This document shows, piece after piece, positions 9,270-22,792 of a stretch of DNA of 64,000 bases. Location of the stretch: NCBI GenBank assembly GCA_963680875.1, contig OY804577.1, positions 147,144,196 through 147,208,195 of the forward strand, written 5' to 3'. Position 1 is the stretch's first letter. Each line of letters starts with the position of its first letter. Position numbers and translations under genes: made by a program. This DNA is from Bathymodiolus brooksi. Taxonomy: Eukaryota; Mollusca; Bivalvia; Mytilida; Modiolidae. The notes under the pieces were generated by a model, which was given only the letters and a program-made list of their open reading frames with translations, ran no database searches and was not told the origin of the DNA.

Positions 9270-12200
9270 GGCTTAAGATATTGTTGTGTTTGTCCCACAC
9301 CAATTGCTTTATTTCACAGGTTTAAGATGTTGTGTTTGTACACAACTATTGTTTGATTTCACAGGCTTAAGATGTTGTTGTGTTTTTCCCACACCAATTG
9401 CTTTATTTCACAGGTTTAAGATGTTGTTGTGTTTGTCCCACATCAATTGTTTTATTTCACAGATTTAAGATGTTGTTGTGTTTGTCCCACAACTATTGTT
9501 TGATTTCACACATTTAAGATGTTGTTGTATTTGTCCCACACCAATTGATTTATTTCACAGATTTAAGATGTTGTTGTGTTTATCCCACACCAATTGCTTT
9601 ATTTCACAGATATAAGATGTTGTTGTGTTTGTCCCACACCAATTGCTTTATTTCACAGAGTTAAGATGTCGTTGTGTTTGTCCCACACCAATTACTTTAT
9701 TTCACAGATTTAAGATGTTGTTGTGTTTGTCCCACACCAATTGCTTTATTTCACAGATTTAAGATGTTGTGTTTGTACACAACTATTGTTTGATTTCACA
9801 GTCTTAAGATGTTGTTGTGTTTGTCCCACACCAATTGCTTTATTTCAAAGGTTTAAGATGTTGTTGTGTTTGTCCCACACCAATTGCTTTATTTCACAGG
9901 CTTAAGATGTTGTTGTGTTTGTACACAGGTATTGTTTGATTTCACAGGCTTCAGATGTTGTTGTGTTTGTACACAAGTATTGTTTGATTTCACATGCTTA
10001 AGATGTTGTTGTGTTTGTCCCACAACTATTGTTTGATTTCACAGGTTTAAGATGTTGTTGTGTTTGTCCCACACCAATTGCTTTATTTCACAGGTTTAAG
10101 ATGTTGTTGTGTTTGTCCCACACCAATTGCTTTACTTCACAGGTTTAAGATGTTGTTGTGTTTGTCCCACACCAATTACTTTATTTCACAGGTTTAAGAT
10201 GTTGTGTTTGTACACAACTATTGTTTAATTTCACAGGCTTAAGATGTTGTTGTGTCTGTCCCACACCAATTGTTTTATTTCACAGATTTAAGATGTTGTG
10301 TTTGTCCCACACAAATTGCTTTATTTCACAGGTTTAAGATGTTGTGTTTGTACACAACTATTGTTTGATTTCACAGGCTTAAGATGTTGTTGTGTTTTTC
10401 CCACACCAATTGCTTTATTTCACAGGTTTAAGATGTTGTTGTGTTTGTCCCACATCAATTGCTTTATTTCACAGATTTAAGATGTTGTTGTGTTTGTCCC
10501 ACAACTATTGTTTGATTTCACAGATTTAAGATGTTGTTGTATTTGTCCCACACCAATTGCTTTATTTCACAGATTTAAGATGTTGTTGTGTTTATCCCAC
10601 ACCAATTGCTTTATTTCACAGATATAAGATGTTGTTGTGTTTGTCCCACACCAATTGCTTTATTTCACAGAGTTAAGATGTCGTTGTGTTTGTCCCACAC
10701 CAATTACTTTATTTCACAGATTTAAGATGTTGTTGTGTTTGTCCCACACCAATTGCTTTATTTCACAAGTTTAAGATGTTGTTGTGTTTGTCCCACACCA
10801 ATTGCTTTATTTCACAGATTTAAGATGTTGTGTTTGTACACAACTATTGTTTGATTTCACAGTCTTAAGATGTTGTTGTGTTTGTCCCACACCAATTGCT
10901 TCATTTCAAAGGTTTAAGATGTTGTTGTGTTTGTCCCACACCAATTGCTTTATTTCACAGGTTTAAGATGTTGTTGTGTTTGTACACAGGTATTGTTTGA
11001 TTTCACAGGCTTCAGATGTTGTTGTGTTTGTACACAAGTATTGTTTGATTTCACATGCTTAAGATGTTGTTGTGTTTGTCCCACAACTATTGTTTGATTT
11101 CACAGGTTTAAGATGTTGTTGTGTTTGTCCCACACCAATTGCTTTATTTCACAGGTTTAAAATGTTGTTGTGTTTGTCCCACACCAATTGCTTTACTTCA
11201 CAGGTTTAAGATGTTGTTGTGTTTGTCCCACACCAATTACTTTATTTCACAGGTTTAAGATGTTGTTGTGTTTGTCCCACACCAATTTCTTTATTTCTCA
11301 GGTTTAAGATATTGTGTTTGTACACAACTATTGTTTAATTTCACAGGCTTAAGATGTTGTTGTGTTTGTCCCACACCAATTGTTTTATTTCACAGATTTA
11401 AGATGTTGTGTTTGTCCCACACCAATTGCTTTATTTCACAGGTTTAAGATGTTGTTGTGTTTGTCCCACACCAATTGCTTTATTTCACAGATTTAAGATG
11501 TTGTGTTTGTACACAACTATTGTTTGATTTAACAGGCTTAAGATGTTGTTTTATTTGTACACAAGTATTGTTTGATTTCACAGGCTTAAGATGTTGTTGT
11601 GTTTGTCCCACACCAATTGTTTTATTTCACAGATTTAAGATGTTGTGTTTGTCCCACACAAATTGCTTTATTTCACAGGTTTAAGATGTTGTGTTTGTAC
11701 ACAACTATTGTTTGATTTCACAGGCTTAAGATGTTGTTGTGTTTTTCCCACACCAATTGCTTTATTTCACAGGTTTAAGATGTTGTTGTGTTTGTCCCAC
11801 ATCAATTGCTTTATTTCACAGATTTAAGATGTTGTTGTGTTTGTCCCACAACTATTGTTTGATTTCACAGATTTAAGATGTTGTTGTATTTGTCCCACAC
11901 CAATTGCTTTATTTCACAGATTTAAGATGTTGTTGTGTTTATCCCACACCAATTGCTTTATTTCACAGATATAAGATGTTGTTGTGTTTGTCCCACACCA
12001 ATTGCTTTATTTCACAGAGTTAAGATGTCGTTGTGTTTGTCCCACACCAATTACTTTATTTCACAGATTTAAGATGTTGTTGTGTTTGTCCCACACCAAT
12101 TGCTTTATTTCACAAGTTTAAGATGTTGTTGTGTTTGTCCCACACCAATTGCTTTATTTCACAGATTTAAGATGTTGTGTTTGTACACAACTATTGTTTG

Positions 12201-12547
12201 ATTTCACAGTCTTAAGATGTTGTTGTGTTTGTCCCACACCAATTGCTTTATTTCAAAGGTTTAAGATGTTGTTGTGTTTGTCCCACACCAATTGCTTTAT
12301 TTCACAGGTTTAAGATGTTGTTGTGTTTGTACACAGGTATTGTTTGATTTCACAGGCTTCAGATGTTGTTGTGTTTGTACACAAGTATTGTTTGATTTCA
12401 CATGCTTAAGATGTTGTTGTGTTTGTCCCACAACTATTGTTTGATTTCACAGGTTTAAGATGTTGTTGTGTTTGTCCCACACCAATTGCTTTATTTCACA
12501 GGTTTAAGATGTTGTTGTGTTTGTCCCACACCAATTGCTTTACTTCA
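9270..12547. repeat. higher-order block present three times (about 1.0-1.35 kb)
   Basis: Blocks beginning near 9286, 10298 and 11645 share the same monomer order. They also share the private variant GAGTTAAGATGTCGTTGTG (about 9658, 10674 and 12018) and the pair TATCCCACACC with CACAGATATAAGATG. The last two copies keep an exact 1347-bp offset over about 10235-11200 and 11582-12547. The first copy is 49 bp shorter because one monomer near 10770 is absent. Confidence 0.75.
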
Positions 12548-14769
12548 CAGATTTAAGATGTTGTTGTGTTTGTCCCACACCAATTGCTTTATTTCACAGG
12601 TTTAAGATGTTGTTGTGTTTGCACACAAGTATTGTTTGATTTCACAGGCTTAAGATGTTGTTGTGTTTGTCTCACACCAATTGCTATATTTCACAGATTT
12701 AAGATGTTGTTGTGTTTGTCCCACACCAATTGCTTTATTTCACAGGTTTAAGATGTTGTTTGTACACAACTATTGTTTGATTTCACAGGCTTAAGATGTT
12801 GTTGTGTTTGTCCCACACCAATTGCTTTATTTCACAGGTTTAAGATGTTGTTGTGTTTGTCCCACACCAATTGCTTTATTTCACAGGTTTAAGATGCTGT
12901 TGTGTTTTTCCCACACGAATTGCTTTATTTCACAGGTTTAAGATGTTGTTGTGTTTGTCCCACACCATTTGTTTTATTTCACAGGTTTAAAATGTTGTTG
13001 TGTTTGTCCCACACCAATTGCTTTATTTCACAGGCTTAAGATGTTGTGTATGTACACAACTATTGTTTGATTTCACAGGCTTAAGATGTTGTTGTGTTTG
13101 TACACAAGTATTGTTTGATTTCACAGGCTTAAGATGTTGTTGTGTTTGTCCCACACCAATTGCTTTATTTCACAGGTTTAAGATGTTGTTGTGTTTGTCC
13201 CACACCAATTCCTTTATTTCAAAGGTTTAAGATGTTGTTGTGTTTGTCCCACACCAATTGCTTTATTTCACAGGCTTAAGATGTTGTTGTTGTTTGTACA
13301 CAACTATTGTTTGATTTCACAGGCTTAATATGTTGTTATGTTTTTCCCACACCAATTGCTTTATTTCACAGATTTAAGATGTTGTTGTGTTTGTCCCACA
13401 CCAATTGCTTTATTTCACAGGTTTAAGATGTTGTGTGTGTACACAACTATTGTTTGATTTCACAGGCTTAATATGTTGTTGTGTTTGTCCCACACCAATT
13501 GCTTTATTTCACAGATTTAAGATGTTGTTGTGTTTGTCCCACAACTATTGTTTGATTTCACAGGCTTAAACTGTTGTTGTGTTTGTCCCACACCAATTGC
13601 TTTATTTCACAGGTTTAAGATGTTGTGTTTGTACACAACTATTGTTTGATTTCACAGGTTTAAGATGTTGTTGTGTTTGTCCCACGCCAATTGCTTTATT
13701 TCACAGATTTAAGATGTTGTTGTGTTTGTCCCACACCAATTGCTTTATTTCACAGATTTAAGATGTTGTTGTGTTTGTCCCACACCAATTGCTTTATTTC
13801 ACAGGTTGAAGATGTTGTGTTTGTACACAACTATTGTTTGATTTCACAGGCTTAAGATGTTGGTGTTTGTCCCACACCAATTGCTTTATTTCACAGGTTT
13901 AAGATGTTGTTGTGTTTGTCCCACACCATTTGTTTTATTTCACAGGTTTAAGATGTTGTTGTGTTTGTCCCATACCAATTGCTTTATTTCACAGATTTAA
14001 GATGTTGTTGTGTTTGTCCCACACCAATTACTTTATTTCACAGGTTTAAGATGTTGTGTTTGTACACAACTATTGTTTGATTTCACAGGCTTAAGATGTT
14101 GTTGTGTTTTTCCCACACCAATTGCTTTATTTCACAGATTTAAGATGTTGTTGTATTTGTCCCACACCAATTGCTTTATTTCACAGGTTTAAGATGTTGT
14201 TGTGTTTGTCCCACACCAATTGCTTTATTTCACAGATTTAAGATGTTGTTGTATTTGTCCCACACCATTTGCTTTATTTCACAGGTTTAAGATGTTGTTG
14301 TGTTTTTCCCACACCAATTGCTTTATTTCACGGGTTTAAGATGCTGTTGTGTTTGTCCCACACCATTTGTTTTATTTCACAGATTTAAGATGTTGTTGTG
14401 TTTGTCCCACAACTACTGTTTGATTTCACAGGCTTAAACTGTTGTTGTGTTTGTCCCACACCAATTGCTTTATTTCACAGGTTTAAGATGTTGTGTTTGT
14501 ACACAACTATTGTTTGATTTCACAGGTTTAAGATGTTGTTGTGTTTGTCCCACAACTATTGTTTGATTTCACAGGCTTAAACTGTTGTTGTATTTGTCCC
14601 ACACCAATTGCTTTATTTCACAGATTTAAGATGTTGTTGTGTTTGTCCCACACCAATTGCTTTATTTCACAGATTTAAGATGTTGTTGTGTTTTTCCCAC
14701 ACCAATTGCTTTATTTCACAGATTTAAGATGTTGTTGTGTCTGTCCCACACCAATTGCTTTATTTCACA

Positions 14770-17140
14770 GGTTTAAGATGTTGTGTTTGTACACAACTAT
14801 TGTTTGATTTCACAGGCTTAAGATGTTGGTGTTTGTCCCACACCAATTGCTTTATTTCACAGGTTTAAGATGTTGTTGTGTTTGTCCCACACCATTTGTT
14901 TTATTTCACAGGTTTAAGATGTTGTTGTGTTTGTCCCACACCAATTGCTTTATTTCACAGATTTAAGATGTTGTTGTGTTTGTTCCACACCAATTGCTTT
15001 ATTTCACAGGTTTAAGATGTTGTGTTTGTTCACAACTATTGTTTGATTTCACAGGCTTAAGATGTTGTTGTGTTTTTCCCACACAAATTGCTTTATTTCA
15101 CAGATTTAAGATGTTGTTGTATTTGTCCCACACCAATTGCTTTATTTCACAGGTTTAAGATGTTTTTGTGTTTGTCCCACACCAACTGCTTTATTTCACA
15201 GATTTAAGATGTTGTTGTATTTGTCCCACATCAATTGCTTTATTTCACAGGTTTAAGATGTTGTTGTGTTTTTACCACACCAATTGCTTTATTTCACAGG
15301 TTTAAGATGCTGTTGTGTTTGTCCGACACCATTTGTTTTATTTCACAGGTTTAAGATGTTGTTGTGTTTGTCCCAAACCAATTGCTTTATTTCACAGATT
15401 TAAGATGTTGTTGTGTTTGTCCCACACCAATTGCTTTATTTCACAGGTTTAAGATGTTGTGTTTGTAAACAACTATTATTTGATTTCACAGGCTTAAGAT
15501 GTTGTTGTGTTTGTCCCACACCAATTGCTTTATTTCACAGGTTTAAGATGTTGTGTTTGTACACAACTATTGTTTGATTTCACAGGCTTAAGATGTTGTT
15601 GTGTTTGTCCCACACCAATTGCTTTATTTCACAGGTTTAAGATGTTTTTGTATTTATCCCACACCAATTGCTTTATTTCACAGATTTAAGATGTTGTTGT
15701 GTTTGTCCCACACCAATTGCTTTATTTCACAGATTTAAGATGTTGTTGTGTTTGTCCCACACCAATTGCTTTATTTCACAGATTTAAGATGTTGTTGTGT
15801 TTTTCCCACACCAATTGCTTTATTTCACAGGTTTAAGATGTTGTGTTTGTACACAACTATTGTTTGATTTCACAGGCTTAAGATGTTGTTGTGTTTGTCC
15901 CACACCAATTGCTTTATTTCACAGATTTAAGATGTTGTTGTGTTTTTCCCACACCAATTGCTTTATTTCACAGATTTAAGATGTTGTTGTATTTGTCCCA
16001 CACCAATTGCTTTATTTCACAGGTTTAAGATGTTGTTGTGTTTTTCCCACACCAACTGCTTTATTTCACAGATTTAAGATGTTGTTGTATTTGTCCCACA
16101 CCAATTGCTTTATTTCACAGGTTTAAGATGTTGTTGTGTTTTTCCCACACCAATTGCTTTATTTCACAGGTTTAAGATGCTGTTGTGTTTGTCCGACACC
16201 ATTTGTTTTATTTCACAGGTTTAAGATGTTGTTGTGTTTGTCCCAAACCAATTGCTTTATTTCACAGATTTAAGATGTTGTTGTGTTTGTCCCACACCAA
16301 TTGCTTTATTTCACAGGTTTAAGATGTTGTGTTTGTAAACAACTATTATTTGATTTCACAGGCTTAAGATGTTGTTGTGTTTGTCCCACACCAATTGCTT
16401 TATTTCACAGGTTTAAGATGTTGTGTTTGTACACAACTATTGTTTGATTTCACAGGCTTAAGATGTTGGTGTTTGTCCCACACCAATTGCTTTATTTCAC
16501 AGGTTTAAGATGTTGTTGTGTTTGTCCCACACCATTTGTTTTATTTCACAGGTTTAAGATGTTGTTGTGTTTGTCCCACACCAATTGCTTTATTTCACAG
16601 ATTTAAGATGTTGTTGTGTTTGTTCCACACCAATTGCTTTATTTCACAGGTTTAAGATGTTGTGTTTGTACACAACTATTGTTTGATTTCACAGGCTTAA
16701 GATGTTGTTGTGTTTTTCCCACACCAATTGCTTTATTTCACAGATTTAAGATGTTGTTGTATTTGTCCCACACCAATTGCTTTATTTCACAGGTTTAAGA
16801 TGTTGTTGTGTTTGTCCCACACCAACTGCTTTATTTCACAGATTTAAGATGTTGTTGTATTTGTCCCACATCAATTGCTTTATTTCACAGGTTTAAGATG
16901 TTGTTGTGTTTTTACCACACCAATTGCTTTATTTCACAGGTTTAAGATGCTGTTGTGTTTGTCCGACACCATTTGTTTTATTTCACAGGTTTAAGATGTT
17001 GTTGTGTTTGTCCCAAACCAATTGCTTTATTTCACAGATTTAAGATGTTGTTGTGTTTGTCCCACACCAATTGCTTTATTTCACAGGTTTAAGATGTTGT
17101 GTTTGTAAACAACTATTATTTGATTTCACAGGCTTAAGAT
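14770..17140. repeat. higher-order duplication, offset 1640 bp
   Basis: About 14770-15530 corresponds to 16410-17170. Shared landmarks are the short GATGTTGGTGTTTGTCCC monomer, CCATTTGTTTTATTTC, TTTGTTCCACACC (14980/16620), GTCCGACACC and GTTTGTAAACAACTATTATT. Point differences such as GTTTGTTCACAAC against GTTTGTACACAAC show mild divergence. Confidence 0.7.
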
Positions 17141-17959
17141 GTTGTTGTGTTTGTCCCACACCAATTGCTTTATTTCACAGATTTAAGATGTTGTTGTGTT
17201 TGTCCCACACCAATTGCTTTATTTCACAGGTTTAAGATGTTGTGTTTGTACACAACTATTGTTTGATTTCACAGGCTTAAGATGTTGTTGTGTTTGTCCC
17301 ACACCAATTGCTTTATTTCACAGGTTTAAGATGTTGTGTTTGTACACAACTATTGTTTGATTTCACAGGCTTAAGATGTTGTTGTGTTTTTCCCACACAA
17401 ATTGCTTTATTTCACAGATTTAAGATGTTGTTGTATTTGTCCCACACCAATTGCTTTATTTCACAGGTTTAAGATGTTTTTGTATTTATCCCACACCAAT
17501 TGCTTTATTTCACAGATTTAAGATGTTGTTGTGTTTGTCCCACACCAATTGCTTTATTTCACAGATTTAAGATGTTGTTGTGTTTTTCCCACACCAATTG
17601 CTTTATTTCACAGGTTTCAGATGTTGTTATGTTTGTCCCACACCAATTGCTTTATTTCACAGGTTTAAGATGTTGTGTTTGTACACAACTATTGTTTGAT
17701 TTCACAGGCTTAAGATGTTGTTGTGTTTGTCCCACACCAATTGCTTTATTTCACAGATTTAAGATGTTGTTGTGTTTTTCCCACACCAATTGCTTTATTT
17801 CACAGATTTAAGATGTTGTTGTATTTGTCCCACACCAATTGCTTTATTTCACAGGTTTAAGATGTTGTTGTGTTTTTCCCACACCAACTGCTTTATTTCA
17901 CAGATTTAAGATGTTGTTGTATTTGTCCCACACCAATTGCTTTATTTCACAGGTTTAAG

Positions 17960-20900
17960 ATGTTGTTGTGTTTTTCCCACACCAATTGCTTTATTTCACA
18001 GGTTTAAGATGCTGTTGTGTTTGTCCGACACCATTTGTTTTATTTCACAGGTTTAAGATGTTGTTGTGTTTGTCCCAAACCAATTGCTTTATTTCACAGA
18101 TTTAAGATGTTGTTGTGTTTGTCCCACACCAATTGCTTTATTTCACAGGTTTAAGATGTTGTGTTTGTAAACAACTATTATTTGATTTCACAGGCTTAAG
18201 ATGTTGTTGTGTTTGTCCCACACCAATTGCTTTATTTCACAGGTTTAAGATGTTGTGTTTGCACACAACTATTGTTTGATTTCACAGGCTTAAGATGTTG
18301 TTGTGTTTTTCCCACACAAATTGCTTTATTTCACAGATTTAAGATGTTGTTGTATTTGTCCCACACCAATTGCTTTATTTCACAGGTTTAAGATGTTTTT
18401 GTATTTATCCCACACCAATTGCTTTATTTCACAGATTTAAGATGTTGTTGTGTTTGTCCCACACCAATTGCTTTATTTCACAGATTTAAGATGTTGTTGT
18501 GTTTGTCCCACACCAATTGCTTTATTTCACAGGTATCAGATGTTGTTATGTTTGTCCCACACCAATTGCTTTATTTCACAGGTTTAAGATGTTGTGTTTG
18601 TACACAACTATTGTTTGATTTCACAGGCTTAAGATGTTGTTGTGCTTGTCCCACACAAATTGCTTTATTTCACAGATTTAAGATGTTGTTGTATTTGTCC
18701 CACACCAATTGCTTTATTTCACAGGTTTAAGATGTTTTTGTGTTTTTCCCACACCAATTGCTTTATTTCACAGATTTAAGATGTTGTTGTATTTGTCCCA
18801 CACCAATTGCTTTATTTCACAGGTTTAAAATGTTGTTGTGTTTGTCCCACACCAATTGCTTTATTTCACATATTTAAGATGTTGTTGTATTTGTCCCACA
18901 CCAATTGCTTTATTTCACAGGTTTAAGATGTTTTTGTATTTGTCCCACACCAATTGCTTTATTTCACAGATTTAAGATGTTGTTGTGTTTGTCCCACACC
19001 AATTGCTTTATTTCACAGTTTTAAGATGTTGTGTATGTACACAACTATTGTTTGATTTCACAGGCTTAAGATGTTGTTGTGTTTGTACACAAGTATTGTT
19101 TGATTTCACAGGCTTAAAATGTTGTTGTGTATGTCCCACACCAATTGCTTTATTTCACAGGTTTAAGATGTTGTTGTGTTTGTCCCACACCAATTGCTTT
19201 ATTTCAAAGGTTTAAGATGTTGTTGTGTTTGTACACAAGTATTGCTTGATTTCACAGCCTTAATATGTTGTTGTGTTTTTCCCACACCAATTGCTTTATT
19301 TCACAGATTTAAGATGTTGTTGTGTTTGTCCCACACCAATTGCTTTATTTCACAGGTTTAAGATGTTGTGTGTGTACACAACTATTGTTTGATTTCACAG
19401 GCTTAAGATGTTGTTGTGTTTGTCCCACATCAATTGCTTTATTTCACAGATTTAAGATGTTGTTGTGTTTGTTCCACACCAATTGCTTTATTTCACAGAT
19501 TTAAGATGTTGTTGTGTTTATCCCACAACTATTGTTTGATTTCACAGGCCTAAACTGTTGGTGTGTTTGTCCCACACCAATTGCTTTATTTCACAGGTTT
19601 AAGATGTTGTGTTTGTACACAACTATTGTTTGATTTTACAGGTTTAAGATGTTGTTGTGTTTGTCCCACACCAATTGCTTTATTTCACAGATTTAAGATG
19701 TTGTTGTGTTTGTCCCACACCAATTGCTTTATTTCACAGATTTAAGATGTTGTTGTGTTTTTCCCACTCCAATTGCTTTATTTCACAGATTTAAGATGTT
19801 GTTGTGTTTGTCATACACCAATTGCTTTATTTCACAGGTTTAAGATGTTGTGTTTGTACACAACTATTGTTTGATTTCACAGGCTTAAGATGTTGTTGTG
19901 TTTGTCCCACACCAATTGCTTTATTTCACAGATTTAAGATGTTGTTGTGTTTGTCCCACAACTATTGTTTGATTTCACAGATTTAAGATGTTGTTGTGTT
20001 TGTCCCACACCAATTGCTTTATTTCACAGGTTTAAGATGTTGTGTTTGTACACAACTATTGTTTGATTTCACAGGCTTAAGATGTTGTTGTGTTTTTCCC
20101 ACACCAATTGCTTTATTTCACAGATTTAAGATGTTGTTGTATTTGTCCCACACCAATTGCTTTATTTCACAGATTTAAGATGTTGTTGTATTTGTCCCAC
20201 ACCAATTGCTTTATTTCACAGGTTTAAGATGTTGTTGTGTTTGTCCCACACCAATTGCTTTATTTCACAGATTTAAGATGTTGTTGTATTTGTCCCACAC
20301 CAATTGCTTTATTTCACAGGTTTAAGATGTTTTTGTGTTTTTCCCACACCAATTGCTTTATTTCACAGGTTTAAGATGTTGTTGTGTTTTTCCCACACCA
20401 ATTGCTTTATTTCACAGGTTTAAGATGCTGTTGTGTTTGTCCGACACCATTTGTTTTATTTCACAGGTTTAAGATGTTGTTGTGTTTGTCCCAAACCAAT
20501 TGCTTTATTTCACAGATTTAAGATGTTGTTGTGTTTGTCCCACACCAATTGCTTTATTTCACAGGTTTAAGATGTTGTGTTTGTAAACAAATATTATTTG
20601 ATTTCACAGGCTTAAGATGTTGTTGTGTTTGTCCCACACCAATTGCTTTATTTCACAGGTTTAAGATGTTGTGTTTGTACACAACTATTGTTTGATTTCA
20701 CAGGCTTAAGATGTTGTTGTGTTTTTCCCACACAAATTGCTTTATTTCACAGATTTAAGATGTTGTTGTATTTGTCCCACACCAATTGCTTTATTTCACA
20801 GGTTTAAGATGTTTTTGTATTTATCCCACACCAATTGCTTTATTTCACAGATTTAAGATGTTGTTGTGTTTGTCCCACACCAATTGCTTTATTTCACAGA

Positions 20901-22792
20901 TTTAAGATGTTGTTGTGTTTGTCCCACACCAATTGCTTTATTTCACAGGTATCAGATGTTGTTATGTTTGTCCCACACCAATTGCTTTATTTCACAGGTT
21001 TAAGATGTTGTGTTTGTACACAACTATTGTTTGATTTCACAGGCTTAAGATGTTGTTGTGTTTGTCCCACACAAATTGCTTTATTTCACAGATTTAAGAT
21101 GTTGTTGTATTTGTCCCACACCAATTGCTTTATTTCACAGGTTTAAGATGTTTTTGTGTTTTTCCCACACCAATTGCTTTATTTCACAGATTTAAGATGT
21201 TGTTGTATTTGTCCCACACCAATTGCTTTATTTCACAGGTTTAAGATGTTGTTGTGTTTGTCCCACACCAATTGCTTTATTTCACATATTTAAGATGTTG
21301 TTGTATTTGTCCCACACCAATTGCTTTATTTCACAGGTTTAAGATGTTTTTGTATTTGTCCCACACCAATTGCTTTATTTCACAGATTTAAGATGTTGTT
21401 GTGTTTGTCCCACACCAATTGCTTTATTTCACAGTTTTAAGATGTTGTGTATGTACACAACTATTGTTTGATTTCACAGGCTTAAGATGTTGTTGTGTTT
21501 GTACACAAGTATTGTTTGATTTCACAGGCTTAAAATGTTGTTGTGTATGTCCCACACCAATTGCTTTATTTCACAGGTTTAAGATGTTGTTGTGTTTGTC
21601 CCACACCAATTGCTTTATTTCAAAGGTTTAAGATGTTGTTGTGTTTGTACACAAGTATTGCTTGATTTCACAGCCTTAATATGTTGTTGTGTTTTTCCCA
21701 CACCAATTGCTTTATTTCACAGATTTAAGATGTTGTTGTGTTTGTCCCACACCAATTGCTTTATTTCACAGGTTTAAGATGTTGTGTGTGTACACAACTA
21801 TTGTTTGATTTCACAGGCTTAAGATGTTGTTGTGTTTGTCCCACATCAATTGCTTTATTTCACAGATTTAAGATGTTGTTGTGTTTGTTCCACACCAATT
21901 GCTTTATTTCACAGATTTAAGATGTTGTTGTGTTTATCCCACAACTATTGTTTGATTTCACAGGCCTAAACTGTTGGTGTGTTTGTCCCACACCAATTGC
22001 TTTATTTCACAGGTTTAAGATGTTGTGTTTGTACACAACTATTGTTTGATTTTACAGGTTTAAGATGTTGTTGTGTTTGTCCCACACCAATTGCTTTATT
22101 TCACAGATTTAAGATGTTTTTGTGTTTGTCCCACACCAATTGCTTTATTTCACAGATTTAAGATGTTGTTGTGTTTTTCCCACTCCAATTGCTTTATTTC
22201 ACAGATTTAAGATGTTGTTGTGTTTGTCATACACCAATTGCTTTATTTCACAGGTTTAAGATGTTGTGTTTGTACACAACTATTGTTTGATTTCACAGGC
22301 TTAAGATGTTGTTGTGTTTGTCCCACACCAATTGCTTTATTTCACAGATTTAAGATGTTGTTGTGTTTGTCCCACAACTATTGTTTGATTTCACAGATTT
22401 AAGATGTTGTTGTGTTTGTCCCACACCAATTGCTTTATTTCACAGGTTTAAGATGTTGTGTTTGTACACAACTATTGTTTGATTTCACAGGCTTAAGATG
22501 TTGTTGTGTTTTTCCCACACCAATTGCTTTATTTCACAGATTTAAGATGTTGTTGTATTTGTCCCACACCAATTGCTTTATTTCACAGATTTAAGATGTT
22601 GTTGTATTTGTCCCACACCAATTGCTTTATTTCACAGGTTTAAGATGTTGTTGTGTTTGTCCCACACCAATTGCTTTATTTCACAGATTTAAGATGTTGT
22701 TGTATTTGTCCCACACCAATTGCTTTATTTCACAGGTTTAAGATGTTTTTGTGTTTTTCCCACACCAATTGCTTTATTTCACAGATTTAAGA
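17960..22792. repeat. tandem higher-order duplication, period 2416 bp
   Basis: About 17960-20376 is followed directly by its copy at 20377-22792. The same series of monomer variants recurs at a constant offset, including CACAGGTATCAGATG (18532/20948), CACAGCCTTAATATG (19254/21670), GGCCTAAACTGTTGGTG and TTTGTCATACACC (19809/22225). Confidence 0.75.
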
